Below are positions 45,290 through 54,685 of a DNA stretch of 64,000 nucleotides, piece after piece. Every line of letters starts with the position of its first letter. Positions within the stretch are counted from its first letter, which is position 1. The DNA is taken from positions 93,300 through 157,299 of the forward strand of contig VXSC01000036.1 of assembly GCA_009838195.1 (NCBI GenBank), written 5' to 3'. The translations under genes were made by a program, and so were the position numbers. The DNA is from Rhodothermaceae bacterium (GTDB taxonomy: Bacteria > Bacteroidota > Rhodothermia > Rhodothermales > Bin80). Below the pieces are notes generated by a model. The model had not been told where the DNA came from and ran no database searches. It saw only the letters and a list, made by a program, of their open reading frames with translations.

Positions 45290-45526
45290 GGGCATGCCCA
45301 GATGGTCGGTGAAGATCAGATAAATAAAACCCGGCATCCATGCTCGTACCTAATCTCATATCCACGAGGCCCGGTTTGAAGATCCTCGCAGAGATACTGT
45401 TCCCATTGCATTGCAGCCCCAACCCCAAGCTGTGTGAGCATTCTACATGGTTTTGATTTGGATCTGACCAAACACCCTTGCAGTATCTCCCGATTAACGA
45501 TTGCTGATTCATTATACCTCTGCAGA

Positions 45527-46201
45527 TTAACTCTGAATCGGCTGCACGATCCCAAGCACGGTGACCCCTGCACGTACTCGATCACCGACTTCTACCTGAA
45601 CCGGCATATCAGCCGGAAATATGATATCCATACGTGATCCGAACCGGATCAATCCAAATCGTTCACCTGCTTTAGTCTTATCCCCCTCTGAGAGCCGACA
45701 GATAATGCGCCGTGCCAGACTCCCCGCAATTTGTTTGAATAAAATTCGTCTCCCGGAAAGATGCTCAATCCCGATCTGAGACTGTTCATTGGAGGTGGAG
45801 GCTTTAGGATGCCATGCTACTCGGAACTCCCCCGGCTTATATGCGACGTATCGCACCGTTCCACTGACCGGAACCCGGTTTACATGAACATCCACTACGG
45901 AGAGAAATATCGAAATTCTCCATGCTATCCCTCCAATGAACCGTGGTCCTTCCTCCTGAATGATTTCCACAATTTTACCGTCCGCTGGCGCCAGAATTAA
46001 TGTATCTGAATCCGGTGGCCCTGTACGTTCCGGATCTCTGAAAAAATAGGCGACCATCAGCCCCAATCCGGGCAAAAAGAGCGGGACGAAAATGAACTCA
46101 AACCACCTCGGCACTCCAGGGATCAGCAGTATGAGTCCTGCCACGATCAATCCTATAGCGAATGCTATGGCTACCAGAGCCACCCCTTCGCGAGCAATCA
46201 T
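45527..46201 (-). CDS. psd: Phosphatidylserine decarboxylase proenzyme
   Basis: 224 residues, the short Psd form. Two N-terminal hydrophobic helices (about 5-28 and 34-53) are followed by YFFRDPERT, LAPADGKIVEI, SVVDVHVNRVPVSG and the self-cleavage site RFGSRMD. There Gly188-Ser189 would be split and Ser189 become the pyruvoyl group. It converts phosphatidylserine from PssA to phosphatidylethanolamine. Start ATG 46201. The order psd then pssA on the minus strand supports joint transcription despite the 237-bp gap. Confidence 0.93.
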   Translation of the reverse strand: MIAREGVALVAIAFAIGLIVAGLILLIPGVPRWFEFIFVPLFLPGLGLMVAYFFRDPERTGPPDSDTLILAPADGKIVEIIQEEGPRFIGGIAWRISIFLSVVDVHVNRVPVSGTVRYVAYKPGEFRVAWHPKASTSNEQSQIGIEHLSGRRILFKQIAGSLARRIICRLSEGDKTKAGERFGLIRFGSRMDIIFPADMPVQVEVGDRVRAGVTVLGIVQPIQS

Positions 46202-46231
46202 GGTATTAGCACAGTCATCCTCTCGTATTCA

Positions 46232-46522
46232 TCAAACCCACGATCCATCTTCAAACCAGTAATCTTTACTATGAGCTGCAGACCATCGAAAATTGTGACT
46301 TCGGTACATCCACTGAGCAGAAAAGCGCGGCGATGCCATAGCACCTGACCTAAAAGATAAAGCACGTTGAGGATTACCCTCTCTCAGATACTCCAAGCGT
46401 GCTGCTGCGAGCAGGGACTGGGCTGCATAACTTCTGGTTGTCACCGGGTATCCTACCCACAAATCCCGTATCAGAGCTCCCTGGTGCGATCGATGTATGT
46501 TACGCTTGTTTAGGCCCCACAT
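46232..46522 (-). CDS. Hypothetical 96-residue protein, possibly a TPR remnant
   Basis: An open frame 30 bp upstream of psd on the same strand. The stretch SLLAAARLEYLREGNPQRALSF looks like one TPR-type helix pair, and the C-terminus is rich in Trp, Ser and Arg. There is no signal peptide or second repeat. It may be a real small gene, the remnant of a longer TPR protein, or chance. The rest of 46202-46705 shows nothing convincing; divergent promoters for psd and lptF would be expected here. Confidence 0.3.
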   Translation of the reverse strand: MWGLNKRNIHRSHQGALIRDLWVGYPVTTRSYAAQSLLAAARLEYLREGNPQRALSFRSGAMASPRFSAQWMYRSHNFRWSAAHSKDYWFEDGSWV

Positions 46523-46705
46523 ATTTCCTTGATTTCATCACGGAATCCACTGTGTAACTTGATGTTATCGTTGCAGGGCCGCTGAACTATCTGATCGAAA
46601 CACTTGTTCTATGAGGCACTCCAGCGCCAAGTTATGACAATAAACGTGGCTCTTCCATTGATCAAGTGGGTTCAATTTTTCATCTGATCTCGTAGCCTCC
46701 GAGTA

Positions 46706-48142
46706 ATGACGCTCATTCACCGAATGGTCTTGAAACAGCTCCCCGGCCCATTTCTGGGTTGGTTGCTACTTCTGCTATTCCTTTTGCTGATGCAGTTTTT
46801 GATCAAGTTTCTGCCAGACCTGACTGGCCGGGATCTGCCGATCGGGCTCATTCTGGAACTGATCACCTATAACCTTGCCTATATGGTTGTACTGGCCGTG
46901 CCCATGTCTGCCCTTTTGGCAACTTTGATGGTCTTTGGCTCGCTTGCAGAGTCGCGCACGTGGATCGTGATCCGTAATTGCGGCATTACCCTCTGGAGTT
47001 TCACCTGGCCTGTACTTGCCGCTGCCGCCCTTCTCTCCTGTGGCATGATGTACTTCAATAATGTACTGCTTCCCGAGTCTAATTTCAGGGCCCTTAGCAT
47101 GTGGCAGACAATTCGAAGTGCACGACCAGGGTTTGAGCTAGAACCGGGGATTTTCTACCAGGAGATTGACGAATACAGTATCCTGGTCGGCCAGCGAGAG
47201 GGCAACCTCCTGTACGATATTCTTATCTATGACTACACGCAGGGGATTGCCAATGGATCAACGATTCGGGCAAAACACGGAGAATTAATCCCGCGGGGAA
47301 ATTTCCTGGATATGATCCTCAAAGAAGGAGAAATGCATCGGCTCTATCGACCTACCGGTGTACAGACAATTGAGCGGTATGAAAAACTGACCTTTGAGCG
47401 TTTTCGCTTGCGCCTTGATCTGAGCGAACTCGGCCTTCAAACCAATGCTCAAACAAGTGGATACCGGTCTGATCGTTCAACTCCTGTGAATCGGATGTTT
47501 GAAATTGTTGATTCTCTTAAGGACCGTCTGGTAGAGCAGACTGCTGAACTTCAGAACAGTATGCCGCGCCCCCTCTCATCGGAGGCACCATCAACCATCT
47601 CCCCAATGAGCCCTGAGCGTGAAACATCTTCCCCATTCGTGTTTCACGGAGGTCCTCCTCAAGTAGATTCAACCGCTCCACGCAGTGTTCTGAAAGGCTT
47701 AACAACAGATCAGATCCGTCGAACATACCAACAAGCACGCGATTATGGACGAGATGCGCGAAGTTCCGTTGCCAGCAGAGGGAGAAACCTTAGACAAACC
47801 GCAATGACAATCAGTCGCTACCAGGTGGAAATTCACAAGAAGTATTCCATCTCAATTGCCTGCTTTATCTTTGTCCTCGTTGGTATACCACTTGGCTTGA
47901 GTGTCCGCCGGGGTGGACTTGGAACCGCCTGCCTCTTAGCAGTTGGCATTTTTATTTTTTACTGGGTTACGTTGGTTCAGGGTGAGAAGTTGGCGGATCG
48001 AGAATTGCTCAGCCCATGGCTCGGCATGTGGTGTGCAAATATGCTGATTGGTGCGGTCGGTATCTGGCTATTTATCCGAGTGACCCTTGACATGAGAGCT
48101 CGACCAGGTTATGCTACAAAACCTGAGCCTATCGATTCATAA
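46706..48142 (+). CDS. LptF/LptG-family lipopolysaccharide export permease
   Basis: 478 residues, YjgP/YjgQ family: an inner-membrane component of the LptBFG exporter that extracts LPS toward the Lpt bridge. Three N-terminal TM helices (about 15-35, 55-80, 95-120) include LVIPMSALLATLMVFG-like sequence. A periplasmic jellyroll follows (about 125-245), then a Ser/Pro-rich linker (about 280-340) that is longer than usual. The C-terminus has three TM helices (SIACFIFVLVGIPLGLSVRRGG and onward). F and G paralogues cannot be told apart; the second copy is elsewhere. Confidence 0.88.
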   Translation: MTLIHRMVLKQLPGPFLGWLLLLLFLLLMQFLIKFLPDLTGRDLPIGLILELITYNLAYMVVLAVPMSALLATLMVFGSLAESRTWIVIRNCGITLWSFTWPVLAAAALLSCGMMYFNNVLLPESNFRALSMWQTIRSARPGFELEPGIFYQEIDEYSILVGQREGNLLYDILIYDYTQGIANGSTIRAKHGELIPRGNFLDMILKEGEMHRLYRPTGVQTIERYEKLTFERFRLRLDLSELGLQTNAQTSGYRSDRSTPVNRMFEIVDSLKDRLVEQTAELQNSMPRPLSSEAPSTISPMSPERETSSPFVFHGGPPQVDSTAPRSVLKGLTTDQIRRTYQQARDYGRDARSSVASRGRNLRQTAMTISRYQVEIHKKYSISIACFIFVLVGIPLGLSVRRGGLGTACLLAVGIFIFYWVTLVQGEKLADRELLSPWLGMWCANMLIGAVGIWLFIRVTLDMRARPGYATKPEPIDS

Positions 48143-48306
48143 ATTTCCAGCCCACCTAGTGCATCGTATACAAAGTAGATCCCCTCTACCTGCAGACGGA
48201 TCCTCCACTTGGTCCGATCGCATCCATCACCAATAATGATTTACAGAAATTCTATGACGGACAAAGATCGCCAGAGTAATCCCGTCCCAAGATCCATTGA
48301 CGCGTA

Positions 48307-48981
48307 ATGCTCTACCTAGTCCCAACCCCGATCGGAAATTTGGCAGACATTACGTTTCGTGCTGTCGAAGTCCTGAAATCAGTTGATCTCATCGCCTGTG
48401 AAGATACACGGTCCTCCGGGGTACTCCTCACACATTATGGCATCCGCACTCCAACCATCAGCTACCACGATCATAACGAACGCGAACGTGCACGACAGCT
48501 TATTGAACGGATGAGAGCCGGGCAACAGATTGCTCTAATTAGTGATGCCGGATCGCCCGGACTCAGTGACCCCGGCTTTTATCTGGCTCGCCTATGCTGG
48601 GAGGAAACCATCCCGGTACAAGCTTTACCAGGCCCTACCGCACTGATCCCTGCTCTTACTGCCAGCGGCCTACCTTCGGAACGCTTTGTATTCGAAGGAT
48701 TTCTGCCGGTACGAAAAGGTCGCAACCAGCGCCTGGAAGCGATCCGCACAGAAACACGTACCGTTGTACTCTATGAAAGTCCGCACCGACTGATTCGCAC
48801 CCTGACCGACCTGATAAATCTGCTGGGACAACAGCGGGTCGGGGGAATTGCCAGAGAACTTACAAAGAAATTCGAAGAAACTCATCGGGGAAACCTGCAA
48901 GAACTGCTTGACAGTTACCGCGAAAAACCTGCTATCAAAGGGGAGTTCGTAATTATCATTGCACCTCCAAAATTCAAATGA
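48307..48981 (+). CDS. rsmI: 16S rRNA 2'-O-ribose C1402 methyltransferase
   Basis: SAM-dependent tetrapyrrole-methylase-fold enzyme that methylates C1402 of 16S rRNA. Motifs: LYLVPTPIGNLADITFRAVEVL, ACEDTRSSGVLL, YHDHNE, LISDAGSPGLSDPG, ALPGPTALIPALTASGLP, FEGFLP and ELTKKFEE. At 224 residues it lacks the C-terminal extension of the E. coli protein, which is common in this phylum. The metallo-beta-lactamase gene starts 4 bp after its stop, so the two are co-transcribed. Confidence 0.94.
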   Translation: MLYLVPTPIGNLADITFRAVEVLKSVDLIACEDTRSSGVLLTHYGIRTPTISYHDHNERERARQLIERMRAGQQIALISDAGSPGLSDPGFYLARLCWEETIPVQALPGPTALIPALTASGLPSERFVFEGFLPVRKGRNQRLEAIRTETRTVVLYESPHRLIRTLTDLINLLGQQRVGGIARELTKKFEETHRGNLQELLDSYREKPAIKGEFVIIIAPPKFK

Positions 48982-48985
48982 ATAT

Positions 48986-49627
48986 ATGTCTATTACCCAT
49001 GTAAAAAGCTTCACTCATGGCCCATTGGCCACTAATACCTACGTCTGTTACAACAACACAGAGGCGGTGATTGTGGATGCAAGCTGTTCGAATGATCAGG
49101 AGGAATCGGAGATCGCCGAATATATCCAGTCCAAACACCTTACCGTGCGACATCTATTGCTCACACATGCACACGTTGATCATATCCTGGGATGCACGGC
49201 ACTATCCAAAAGATTCAACCTTTTATGGCAGGCCCATCCAGACACGTCAATATGGCTTGAGGGGGCACCCGCTCGGGCACCCTTTTACGGCTTTCACATG
49301 GAGCCTGTACCAAAACCTGGTAAGTGGCTTCATGAACGGGACACTATCACGTTTGGCAATGCGAAGTGGAGAATTCTACACACGCCGGGGCACGCACCTG
49401 GCTCCATTTGCTTTGTTGATGACATCAGTCAGTTTGTGATTGCGGGTGACGTGATATTTCAGCGGTCAATCGGTAGAACCGATCTGCCTGGAGGGGATAT
49501 GGGAATGCTAATGGAATCCATTTTTCAACAATTGCTTCTGCTTCCCGATGAGATGACCATCTACGCGGGCCACGGTCCGCCTACTAAGATTGGGCTTGAG
49601 CGAGTGCACAATCCCTTTCTTCAATAA
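48986..49627 (+). CDS. Metallo-beta-lactamase-fold hydrolase (glyoxalase II-like)
   Basis: 213 residues from ATG 48986. It has the binuclear metal motif LTHAHVDHILG (His61, His63, Asp65, His66), then HTPGHAPGSICFV, FVIAGDVIFQRSIGRTDLPGG and YAGHGPPT. This is the YcbL/YqgX-type small hydrolase; the usual substrate is a thioester such as S-lactoylglutathione or a bacillithiol adduct. Bacillithiol is the likelier thiol here because a YpdA-like gene is close by, but that is inference. The 3' end overlaps the convergent unknown gene by 7 bp. Confidence 0.88.
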   Translation: MSITHVKSFTHGPLATNTYVCYNNTEAVIVDASCSNDQEESEIAEYIQSKHLTVRHLLLTHAHVDHILGCTALSKRFNLLWQAHPDTSIWLEGAPARAPFYGFHMEPVPKPGKWLHERDTITFGNAKWRILHTPGHAPGSICFVDDISQFVIAGDVIFQRSIGRTDLPGGDMGMLMESIFQQLLLLPDEMTIYAGHGPPTKIGLERVHNPFLQ

Positions 49628-50733
49628 TCCTCGCCTGCCGCATCATCTACAAGGGCACGAACTTCCTGACCTGTCAACCGATCATCCAGCCTCATGATCG
49701 AGCGATAGACAAGCTCCCCCATGTGGTCGCAGGTGTCAAACTGATCGTCTCCATGGTATGCACCGAGGCTCTCCGCCAAGATCTGTACATGATCACTGTC
49801 TGCAATCCGATCTTTGCGCATCACTTCCAGTAGTGCCTGAACACGGCCATCACTAACACGGACACGATGTGCCATCAATGCACCTTCTTCTTTACGGTAT
49901 TGTGCGATTGAAGCAGGAGGAAGTACGTTCTTTACAGCATCAACAAAAGGAGCGTTGGCCTCATATGCCTGCGGCCGATATACCTGAATATTCCTGTGAT
50001 GGCTCTGTTGATCAAAATCAATGGGACGGAATCTGTAGTTGTATTTTTCCAAATCCGGGGTGATCGCAACAACAAAATTTCCCGCATGCATATCCCCTAA
50101 AAGCTGTAAGAGACAGCGCGTATCAAATTTGACGAACTGCTTGGCCAGGCGAACCAGATCAAACCGGTTCTCCGGCATCGCTGTGGATAGAAACACATCG
50201 CCCGGAACTCCTACAATATGCTCCTCTATCGTTGTATCATCACGGACAAAATATTCAATCCGATTTGGGGAAAGTAAATGTTCAAGCTCAAGTCCATAGA
50301 TACGATTGGAGTCTGTTCGTTTGACGTAATAGTAGTCAAAATTCTCATTGAGCGCATTCACAATCCTAACCCGATAGGGTAACGTATTCCCATACAAACA
50401 GATATCCACACGGTCTACATAAAGATGCTGTATGATGGAAAGATCCCCGTGAGCACGTAGATCTGCGTAGGTTACGACTAGGTCTCGATCGATCTCCTGC
50501 TGTTCGTTGGGCTGGTAAATCACACTAGCCCAAAGTGTATCCTTGCCATCTTCGTCATAAAGTGGCACCGATTCAACGTATCTGGCGAGATCCTGATAAC
50601 GGACGCCCCTTGTCTTTAGCCTTCCATAGCGCTTCAGATATTCACTGAGATCTTTATTCAGGGAATAGAATGCTTTTTTTCGACTTACCAGATGTCGGCT
50701 AAGACGGATTGAACCTGAGTCAGTGGGCTCCAT
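49621..50733 (-). CDS. Unknown protein with kinase-like motifs
   Basis: 370 residues, no signal or TM. I do not recognise the family. It carries LLGDMHAGNF (213-220) and RPIDFDQ (236-242), arranged like the catalytic loop and metal-binding DF of aminoglycoside-phosphotransferase/ABC1/HipA-type kinases. Upstream, YYYVKRTD (Lys138) followed by GLELEHLL (Glu149 or Glu151) could supply the Lys-Glu pair. No glycine-rich loop is obvious. An alternative reading is a different fold with chance similarity. It is a single gene, its 3' end overlapping the hydrolase gene by 7 bp and divergent from truA. Confidence 0.6.
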   Translation of the reverse strand: MEPTDSGSIRLSRHLVSRKKAFYSLNKDLSEYLKRYGRLKTRGVRYQDLARYVESVPLYDEDGKDTLWASVIYQPNEQQEIDRDLVVTYADLRAHGDLSIIQHLYVDRVDICLYGNTLPYRVRIVNALNENFDYYYVKRTDSNRIYGLELEHLLSPNRIEYFVRDDTTIEEHIVGVPGDVFLSTAMPENRFDLVRLAKQFVKFDTRCLLQLLGDMHAGNFVVAITPDLEKYNYRFRPIDFDQQSHHRNIQVYRPQAYEANAPFVDAVKNVLPPASIAQYRKEEGALMAHRVRVSDGRVQALLEVMRKDRIADSDHVQILAESLGAYHGDDQFDTCDHMGELVYRSIMRLDDRLTGQEVRALVDDAAGEDY

Positions 50734-50870
50734 AGAAAGTCAATTCATATATGGCAAATACCGCGTCGTTCAGCGAAGGGGGTTAGCAAACAGCAGTTAT
50801 CATTTCGTGTACAAATAAGTGGCCAGAATGCGTCGAAATTCTCCACTCATCTTTTTGACTCCCCCTTTCA

Positions 50871-51635
50871 ATGCCTGTGTACGCGCTACTATTGGAATAT
50901 GATGGTTCAAAATATAGCGGATGGCAACGACAAAAGGCTCATCCCACCATACAGGCGGAGGTAGAAGAAGCCTTGAGAACGTTTCTTCGTTGCGATGAAC
51001 TCCAAATCACGGGATCCGGGCGGACAGACGCAGGAGTACATGCGAGAGGGCAAGTGGCTCATTTTGAGTGCCAAGCGATCTCCACTGACCAATGGCGGCG
51101 CCTAGTCCGTGCATTGAATGGCTTGCTCCCTCCACCCATTGCCGTACTTGCGGCTGCAAAGACACATGACGGCTTTCATTCACGTTACGATGCAATGAGA
51201 CGAACGTATCATTATCATATTTCTAGTGTTCCGCTGGCACTTGACCGTAATCAGCGCCTGTTTATACCTGCTGCGTTAGACTATGACTGTATGAATCGTG
51301 CCTGCGACCTGCTGATTGGCATCCATCACTTTGGGGCATTCTGCCGAACACGGAGTGCAACGACCAATCGTGTCTGCACCATATACTACGCACAGTGGGA
51401 ACCCGAAGCATTACCCGGGTATTGGAAATTTGTCATTGAAGCAAACCGTTTCCTGCATGGAATGGTGCGCTCTCTGGCCGGGACCCTAATAGAAATCGGA
51501 TGTGGACAAAGATCTGTCCAAGATCTGGGGGATATTCTGGCGTCCCAGGACCGGCGTGAAGCTGGTCCAGCAGCACCCGCACATGCGCTCACACTTGATC
51601 ATGTAACCTACGCTGCCCCCCTCTTTGAAGATTGA
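50871..51635 (+). CDS. truA: tRNA pseudouridine(38-40) synthase
   Basis: 254 residues. The catalytic motif GSGRTDAGVHARGQVAHF (Asp53) is intact, preceded by LLEYDGSKYSGWQRQ and followed by RTYHYHI and FLHGMVRSLAGTL. All are standard for TruA, which modifies U38-40 in the anticodon arm. Normal length. The Kelch-like lipoprotein gene begins 8 bp after the stop, so it is likely read from the same transcript. Confidence 0.95.
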   Translation: MPVYALLLEYDGSKYSGWQRQKAHPTIQAEVEEALRTFLRCDELQITGSGRTDAGVHARGQVAHFECQAISTDQWRRLVRALNGLLPPPIAVLAAAKTHDGFHSRYDAMRRTYHYHISSVPLALDRNQRLFIPAALDYDCMNRACDLLIGIHHFGAFCRTRSATTNRVCTIYYAQWEPEALPGYWKFVIEANRFLHGMVRSLAGTLIEIGCGQRSVQDLGDILASQDRREAGPAAPAHALTLDHVTYAAPLFED

Positions 51636-51643
51636 ATTGACTC

Positions 51644-52957
51644 ATGCGTAATTGGTGGCTGGTTGGACTGATATTTCTCGGATGTGAGAGACCGTTTATA
51701 GAGACCTCCGAGCCGGAGCTTGTGGTGGTTGAGCCTGATTTGACTGAGGTGCAAACCTCCAGGGTTATTACGCTCCGGGTACAATCTATACACTTTCGGG
51801 CTGTGCAGGGAGTGCTTCTGAACGGCATTCCCATGGATCCCGCTCCCCCGGGACCTGCGTACTGGCAAGCCTCAATCAATTTACGCCTTGGACTGAATAC
51901 GTTTTTCCTGGAAGCAACCGATCAGGAGGGAGTTTCCCGAAGAGATACTGCCTATGCGGCTTACCTGCCCCATCTCATTTCCCGGAATGCACCTGCACTG
52001 CCAGATGGAAGAGGAGGTCACTCACTTGCACGCCTTCGTAACGGGAATCTGATGGTTACAGGGGGAACCCGTCGGCGAGGGGGCCCTGCACAGGGAGAAT
52101 CATTCCTCTTGAATCGCAGATCCGGCACCTTTAGTCAAATGCAAGATCGTTTAAGTACACCGCGGACCGGACATACTGCCACTGTGCTTCCAGATGGCCA
52201 GATACTCATTGTTGGGGGTAGCCGGATCGACTCCCCCAGCCGAGTGAGCGATTTGATCGAAACCGTAGAACTTTATACTCCTGCCGGGCGTGAACCTGCG
52301 TTCAGTGAGATTCCTGTACAGGGGCAGCCAATCCGTCGAACAAACCATGTAGCCATCGTGCGTGAGGCGAATGGCGAGTGGCTGCTCGACCTTATAGGAG
52401 GCTATGGAGATGTACGCTATGGCTCGAATCCTTCCTTTGGGGTGCGTAGAGATCTGCGTACTTTCAAGGTTGAACTTGACGGGCTGACCGCATTGAATAC
52501 GATCAATTCCGCTCCATTCATCGATCATCCAATTGCCGACCACACTGTAACCGAAGCCGCACATGATACGTACTTTATATTGGGAAGCCAATTCGACGAT
52601 GGAACAGCTGTAAATGGAAATATGCGGATAACATATCCACATAGTGCTGGACGAACCCTATCTCCGTTACCCGGGCTGCTGACTCCGCGCACAGCGCATG
52701 CAACCGCGCCAGTTCTGAACGGGCTTTTTGCGGCGTTCGGTGGTCGCCTTGAATCCTCTGAGATCACTACGGAAATCGAACTGCTCCACGAGCAAACCGA
52801 TCAGTTTTTTTCCATGAAACCCTCTCAGGCGATGGTGCCCCGCTACCACCATACCGCTATTTCTGTCGGGATACGGTCTGTAATTCTGATTGGTGGGTTC
52901 AATCAGAATGGAACAGCTATCACGGCATCCGAGTACTTTATCGTATCTCGCGAGTGA
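51644..52957 (+). CDS. Kelch-like beta-propeller lipoprotein
   Basis: 437 residues. A short lipoprotein signal (LVGLIFLGC) is followed by an Ig-like region (about 25-105) and a Kelch/galactose-oxidase-type propeller (about 115-437). Kelch signatures are GRGGHSLARLRNGNLMVTGG, RTGHTATVLPDGQILIVGG, TNHVAIVREANGEWLLDLIGG, RTAHATAPVLNGLFAAFGG and RYHHTAISVGIRSVILIGG. Function unknown; a structural or binding role on the outer or inner membrane is likely. No copper-radical residues of galactose oxidase were identified. Confidence 0.75.
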   Translation: MRNWWLVGLIFLGCERPFIETSEPELVVVEPDLTEVQTSRVITLRVQSIHFRAVQGVLLNGIPMDPAPPGPAYWQASINLRLGLNTFFLEATDQEGVSRRDTAYAAYLPHLISRNAPALPDGRGGHSLARLRNGNLMVTGGTRRRGGPAQGESFLLNRRSGTFSQMQDRLSTPRTGHTATVLPDGQILIVGGSRIDSPSRVSDLIETVELYTPAGREPAFSEIPVQGQPIRRTNHVAIVREANGEWLLDLIGGYGDVRYGSNPSFGVRRDLRTFKVELDGLTALNTINSAPFIDHPIADHTVTEAAHDTYFILGSQFDDGTAVNGNMRITYPHSAGRTLSPLPGLLTPRTAHATAPVLNGLFAAFGGRLESSEITTEIELLHEQTDQFFSMKPSQAMVPRYHHTAISVGIRSVILIGGFNQNGTAITASEYFIVSRE

Positions 52958-52976
52958 CCTTCAAACTCTTATATCG

Positions 52977-53159
52977 ATGAGGCTTGACCGGATTCTAAAC
53001 TGGATTATCATTGCGATAGTGGCTTTGGTAGTGATCCTGCTGTTTGATCTCATTCTCGGGCTAGTCGTAGGCCTAGCCAAGGCTGCGGTTCCGATCTTGA
53101 TTATCCTTTTTGTGGTTGGTCTCGTTTTACGGTTCATCGGTACACGGCGTACTCCATAA
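52977..53159 (+). CDS. Small membrane protein (60 residues)
   Basis: Nearly all of the protein is two hydrophobic helices (about 9-33 and 36-55) with a basic tail (RFIGTRRTP). ATG 52977 lies 17 bp after the Kelch-like stop, and tadA follows 5 bp downstream. A longer in-frame start overlaps the Kelch gene and adds a non-hydrophobic leader. Family unknown; its tight placement in the operon supports a real gene. Confidence 0.55.
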   Translation: MRLDRILNWIIIAIVALVVILLFDLILGLVVGLAKAAVPILIILFVVGLVLRFIGTRRTP

Positions 53160-53164
53160 AGAGT

Positions 53165-53644
53165 ATGGCACTTTCGCGGTTGCTTGAACCAGATCGCCGC
53201 TTTATGCGCTCTGCTCTTCAGCAGGCTGAGCAGGCAAAAGAAAAGGGAGAGGTACCTGTTGGAGCTGTCGTTGTGCACGGAAAGCAGATTGTGGGACGGG
53301 GGCATAACCTAGTTGAATCCCTCGAAGACCCAACTGCCCACGCAGAAGTGATCGCCATCACCGCAGCATGCGAAACCCTCCAATCCAAAGTCCTTAAAGG
53401 CTGCACACTCTATGTCACTCTTGAACCATGCCCGATGTGCGCGGGCGCAATTGTGTTGGCCCGATTGGATCGCTTATGTTTTGGTGCGATGGATACCAAA
53501 GCGGGCAGCGCCTCTACCCTATATAACATTCCACAAGATGAGCGCCTCAACCATCAGGTAGATGTAGTCAGCGGGATAGAGGCGGATCAGGCAGAAGAGT
53601 TACTTCGGGATTTTTTTCAGCAACTCAGACATTCGCCTTCCTAG
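53165..53644 (+). CDS. tadA: tRNA-specific adenosine deaminase
   Basis: 159 residues. The zinc-dependent deaminase motifs are HAE (His59, Glu61) and PCPMC (Cys89, Cys92), with EVPVGAVVV upstream. It converts A34 to inosine in tRNA-Arg(ACG). Other nucleoside deaminases share the fold, but AIVLARLDRLCFGAMDTKAGS is TadA-like. Start ATG 53165 is 5 bp after the small membrane protein. Confidence 0.92.
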   Translation: MALSRLLEPDRRFMRSALQQAEQAKEKGEVPVGAVVVHGKQIVGRGHNLVESLEDPTAHAEVIAITAACETLQSKVLKGCTLYVTLEPCPMCAGAIVLARLDRLCFGAMDTKAGSASTLYNIPQDERLNHQVDVVSGIEADQAEELLRDFFQQLRHSPS

Positions 53645-53680
53645 ATCTGTACCAACCATGCCCCACCTATTACACTGCAC

Positions 53681-54685
53681 ATGAAGGACCTGGTAATCAT
53701 AGGAGCTGGCCCCGTGGGCCTAGCCTGTGGTATTCAGGCTGCCAGACATAACCTGAGTGCCATGATCATTGAAAAGGGAGCACTAGTCAATTCGCTGGTT
53801 GGTTATCCAACCCACATGGAATTCTTTTCCACAGCTGAGCTCCTTGAGATCGGCGGCCACCCCTTCCCAACTCTATCTACCAAGCCTACACGCCCTGAAG
53901 CTCTGAAATATTATTGCCGGGTTGCCGATGTGGAATCCCTAGACGTACGACTCTACGAGCGAGTACAGCGTGTAGATGGTACGGACAACCACTTCTCAGT
54001 CGTAACCAGCAAAGGGGCATACCCCTGTCGTAAAGTTGTCGTGGTCACTGGATTTTTCGATATTCCGAACTTCCTCAACGTTCCTGGTGAAGAGCTCCCC
54101 AAGGTCACACACTATTATCGCGAGCCCTATCCTTATGCCGGGCAGCGAGTGGCAGTGATCGGAGCAAAAAATTCAGCCGCCAAAGCTGCACTTGAATGCT
54201 ATCATTACGGCGCTGAAGTGAACCTCATTCATCGCGGAAATTCCCTGTCTGATAAAATCAAATACTGGATCAAGCCAGACATTGAAAACCGTATCAGAGA
54301 AGGCAGCATTACTGTGCATTTCGATACCCAAGTAACCTCAATCGAACCGGATCGGTTGATGCTCAATGGCCCCAAGGGTACGTTCTCTCTGGGCAACGAT
54401 TTCGTAATTGCGATGACTGGTTATCGACCGGATTATTCCTTCCTGGAGACACTAAAAATTACCATCCAGGATGATGAGTTCCGAACCCCGTTTCATCATG
54501 CGGAAACCTTCGAAACGAATCGTCGGGGACTGTACATCGCCGGGACGGTGTGTGGTGGCCTCCGTACAAGCCGCTGGTTCATTGAGAATGGGCGCTTCCA
54601 TGCTGCACAGATCATGCGTCATATTTCCACAGGGACAGTTGAGCCGCTAAAACTGGATCAGCGTTACTGGAAAACAGCCGAATAG
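53681..54685 (+). CDS. ypdA: YpdA-like bacillithiol disulfide reductase
   Basis: 334 residues, thioredoxin-reductase-like flavoprotein without a CxxC. The FAD motif is VIIGAGPVGLACGIQAARH, the NADPH motif is VAVIGAKNSAAKAAL, and family segments are NSLVGYPTHMEFFSTAELLEIGGHPF, YYREPYPYAG and YIAGTVCGGLRTSRWFIENG. YpdA reduces oxidised bacillithiol, which implies bacillithiol as the main low-molecular-weight thiol. It lies 36 bp after tadA. Confidence 0.88.
   Translation: MKDLVIIGAGPVGLACGIQAARHNLSAMIIEKGALVNSLVGYPTHMEFFSTAELLEIGGHPFPTLSTKPTRPEALKYYCRVADVESLDVRLYERVQRVDGTDNHFSVVTSKGAYPCRKVVVVTGFFDIPNFLNVPGEELPKVTHYYREPYPYAGQRVAVIGAKNSAAKAALECYHYGAEVNLIHRGNSLSDKIKYWIKPDIENRIREGSITVHFDTQVTSIEPDRLMLNGPKGTFSLGNDFVIAMTGYRPDYSFLETLKITIQDDEFRTPFHHAETFETNRRGLYIAGTVCGGLRTSRWFIENGRFHAAQIMRHISTGTVEPLKLDQRYWKTAE

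Noticed and set aside
45290..45526. Small minus-strand frame between psd and pssA
   Set aside because: It overlaps both neighbours' ends, lacks a start context and encodes no recognisable feature.
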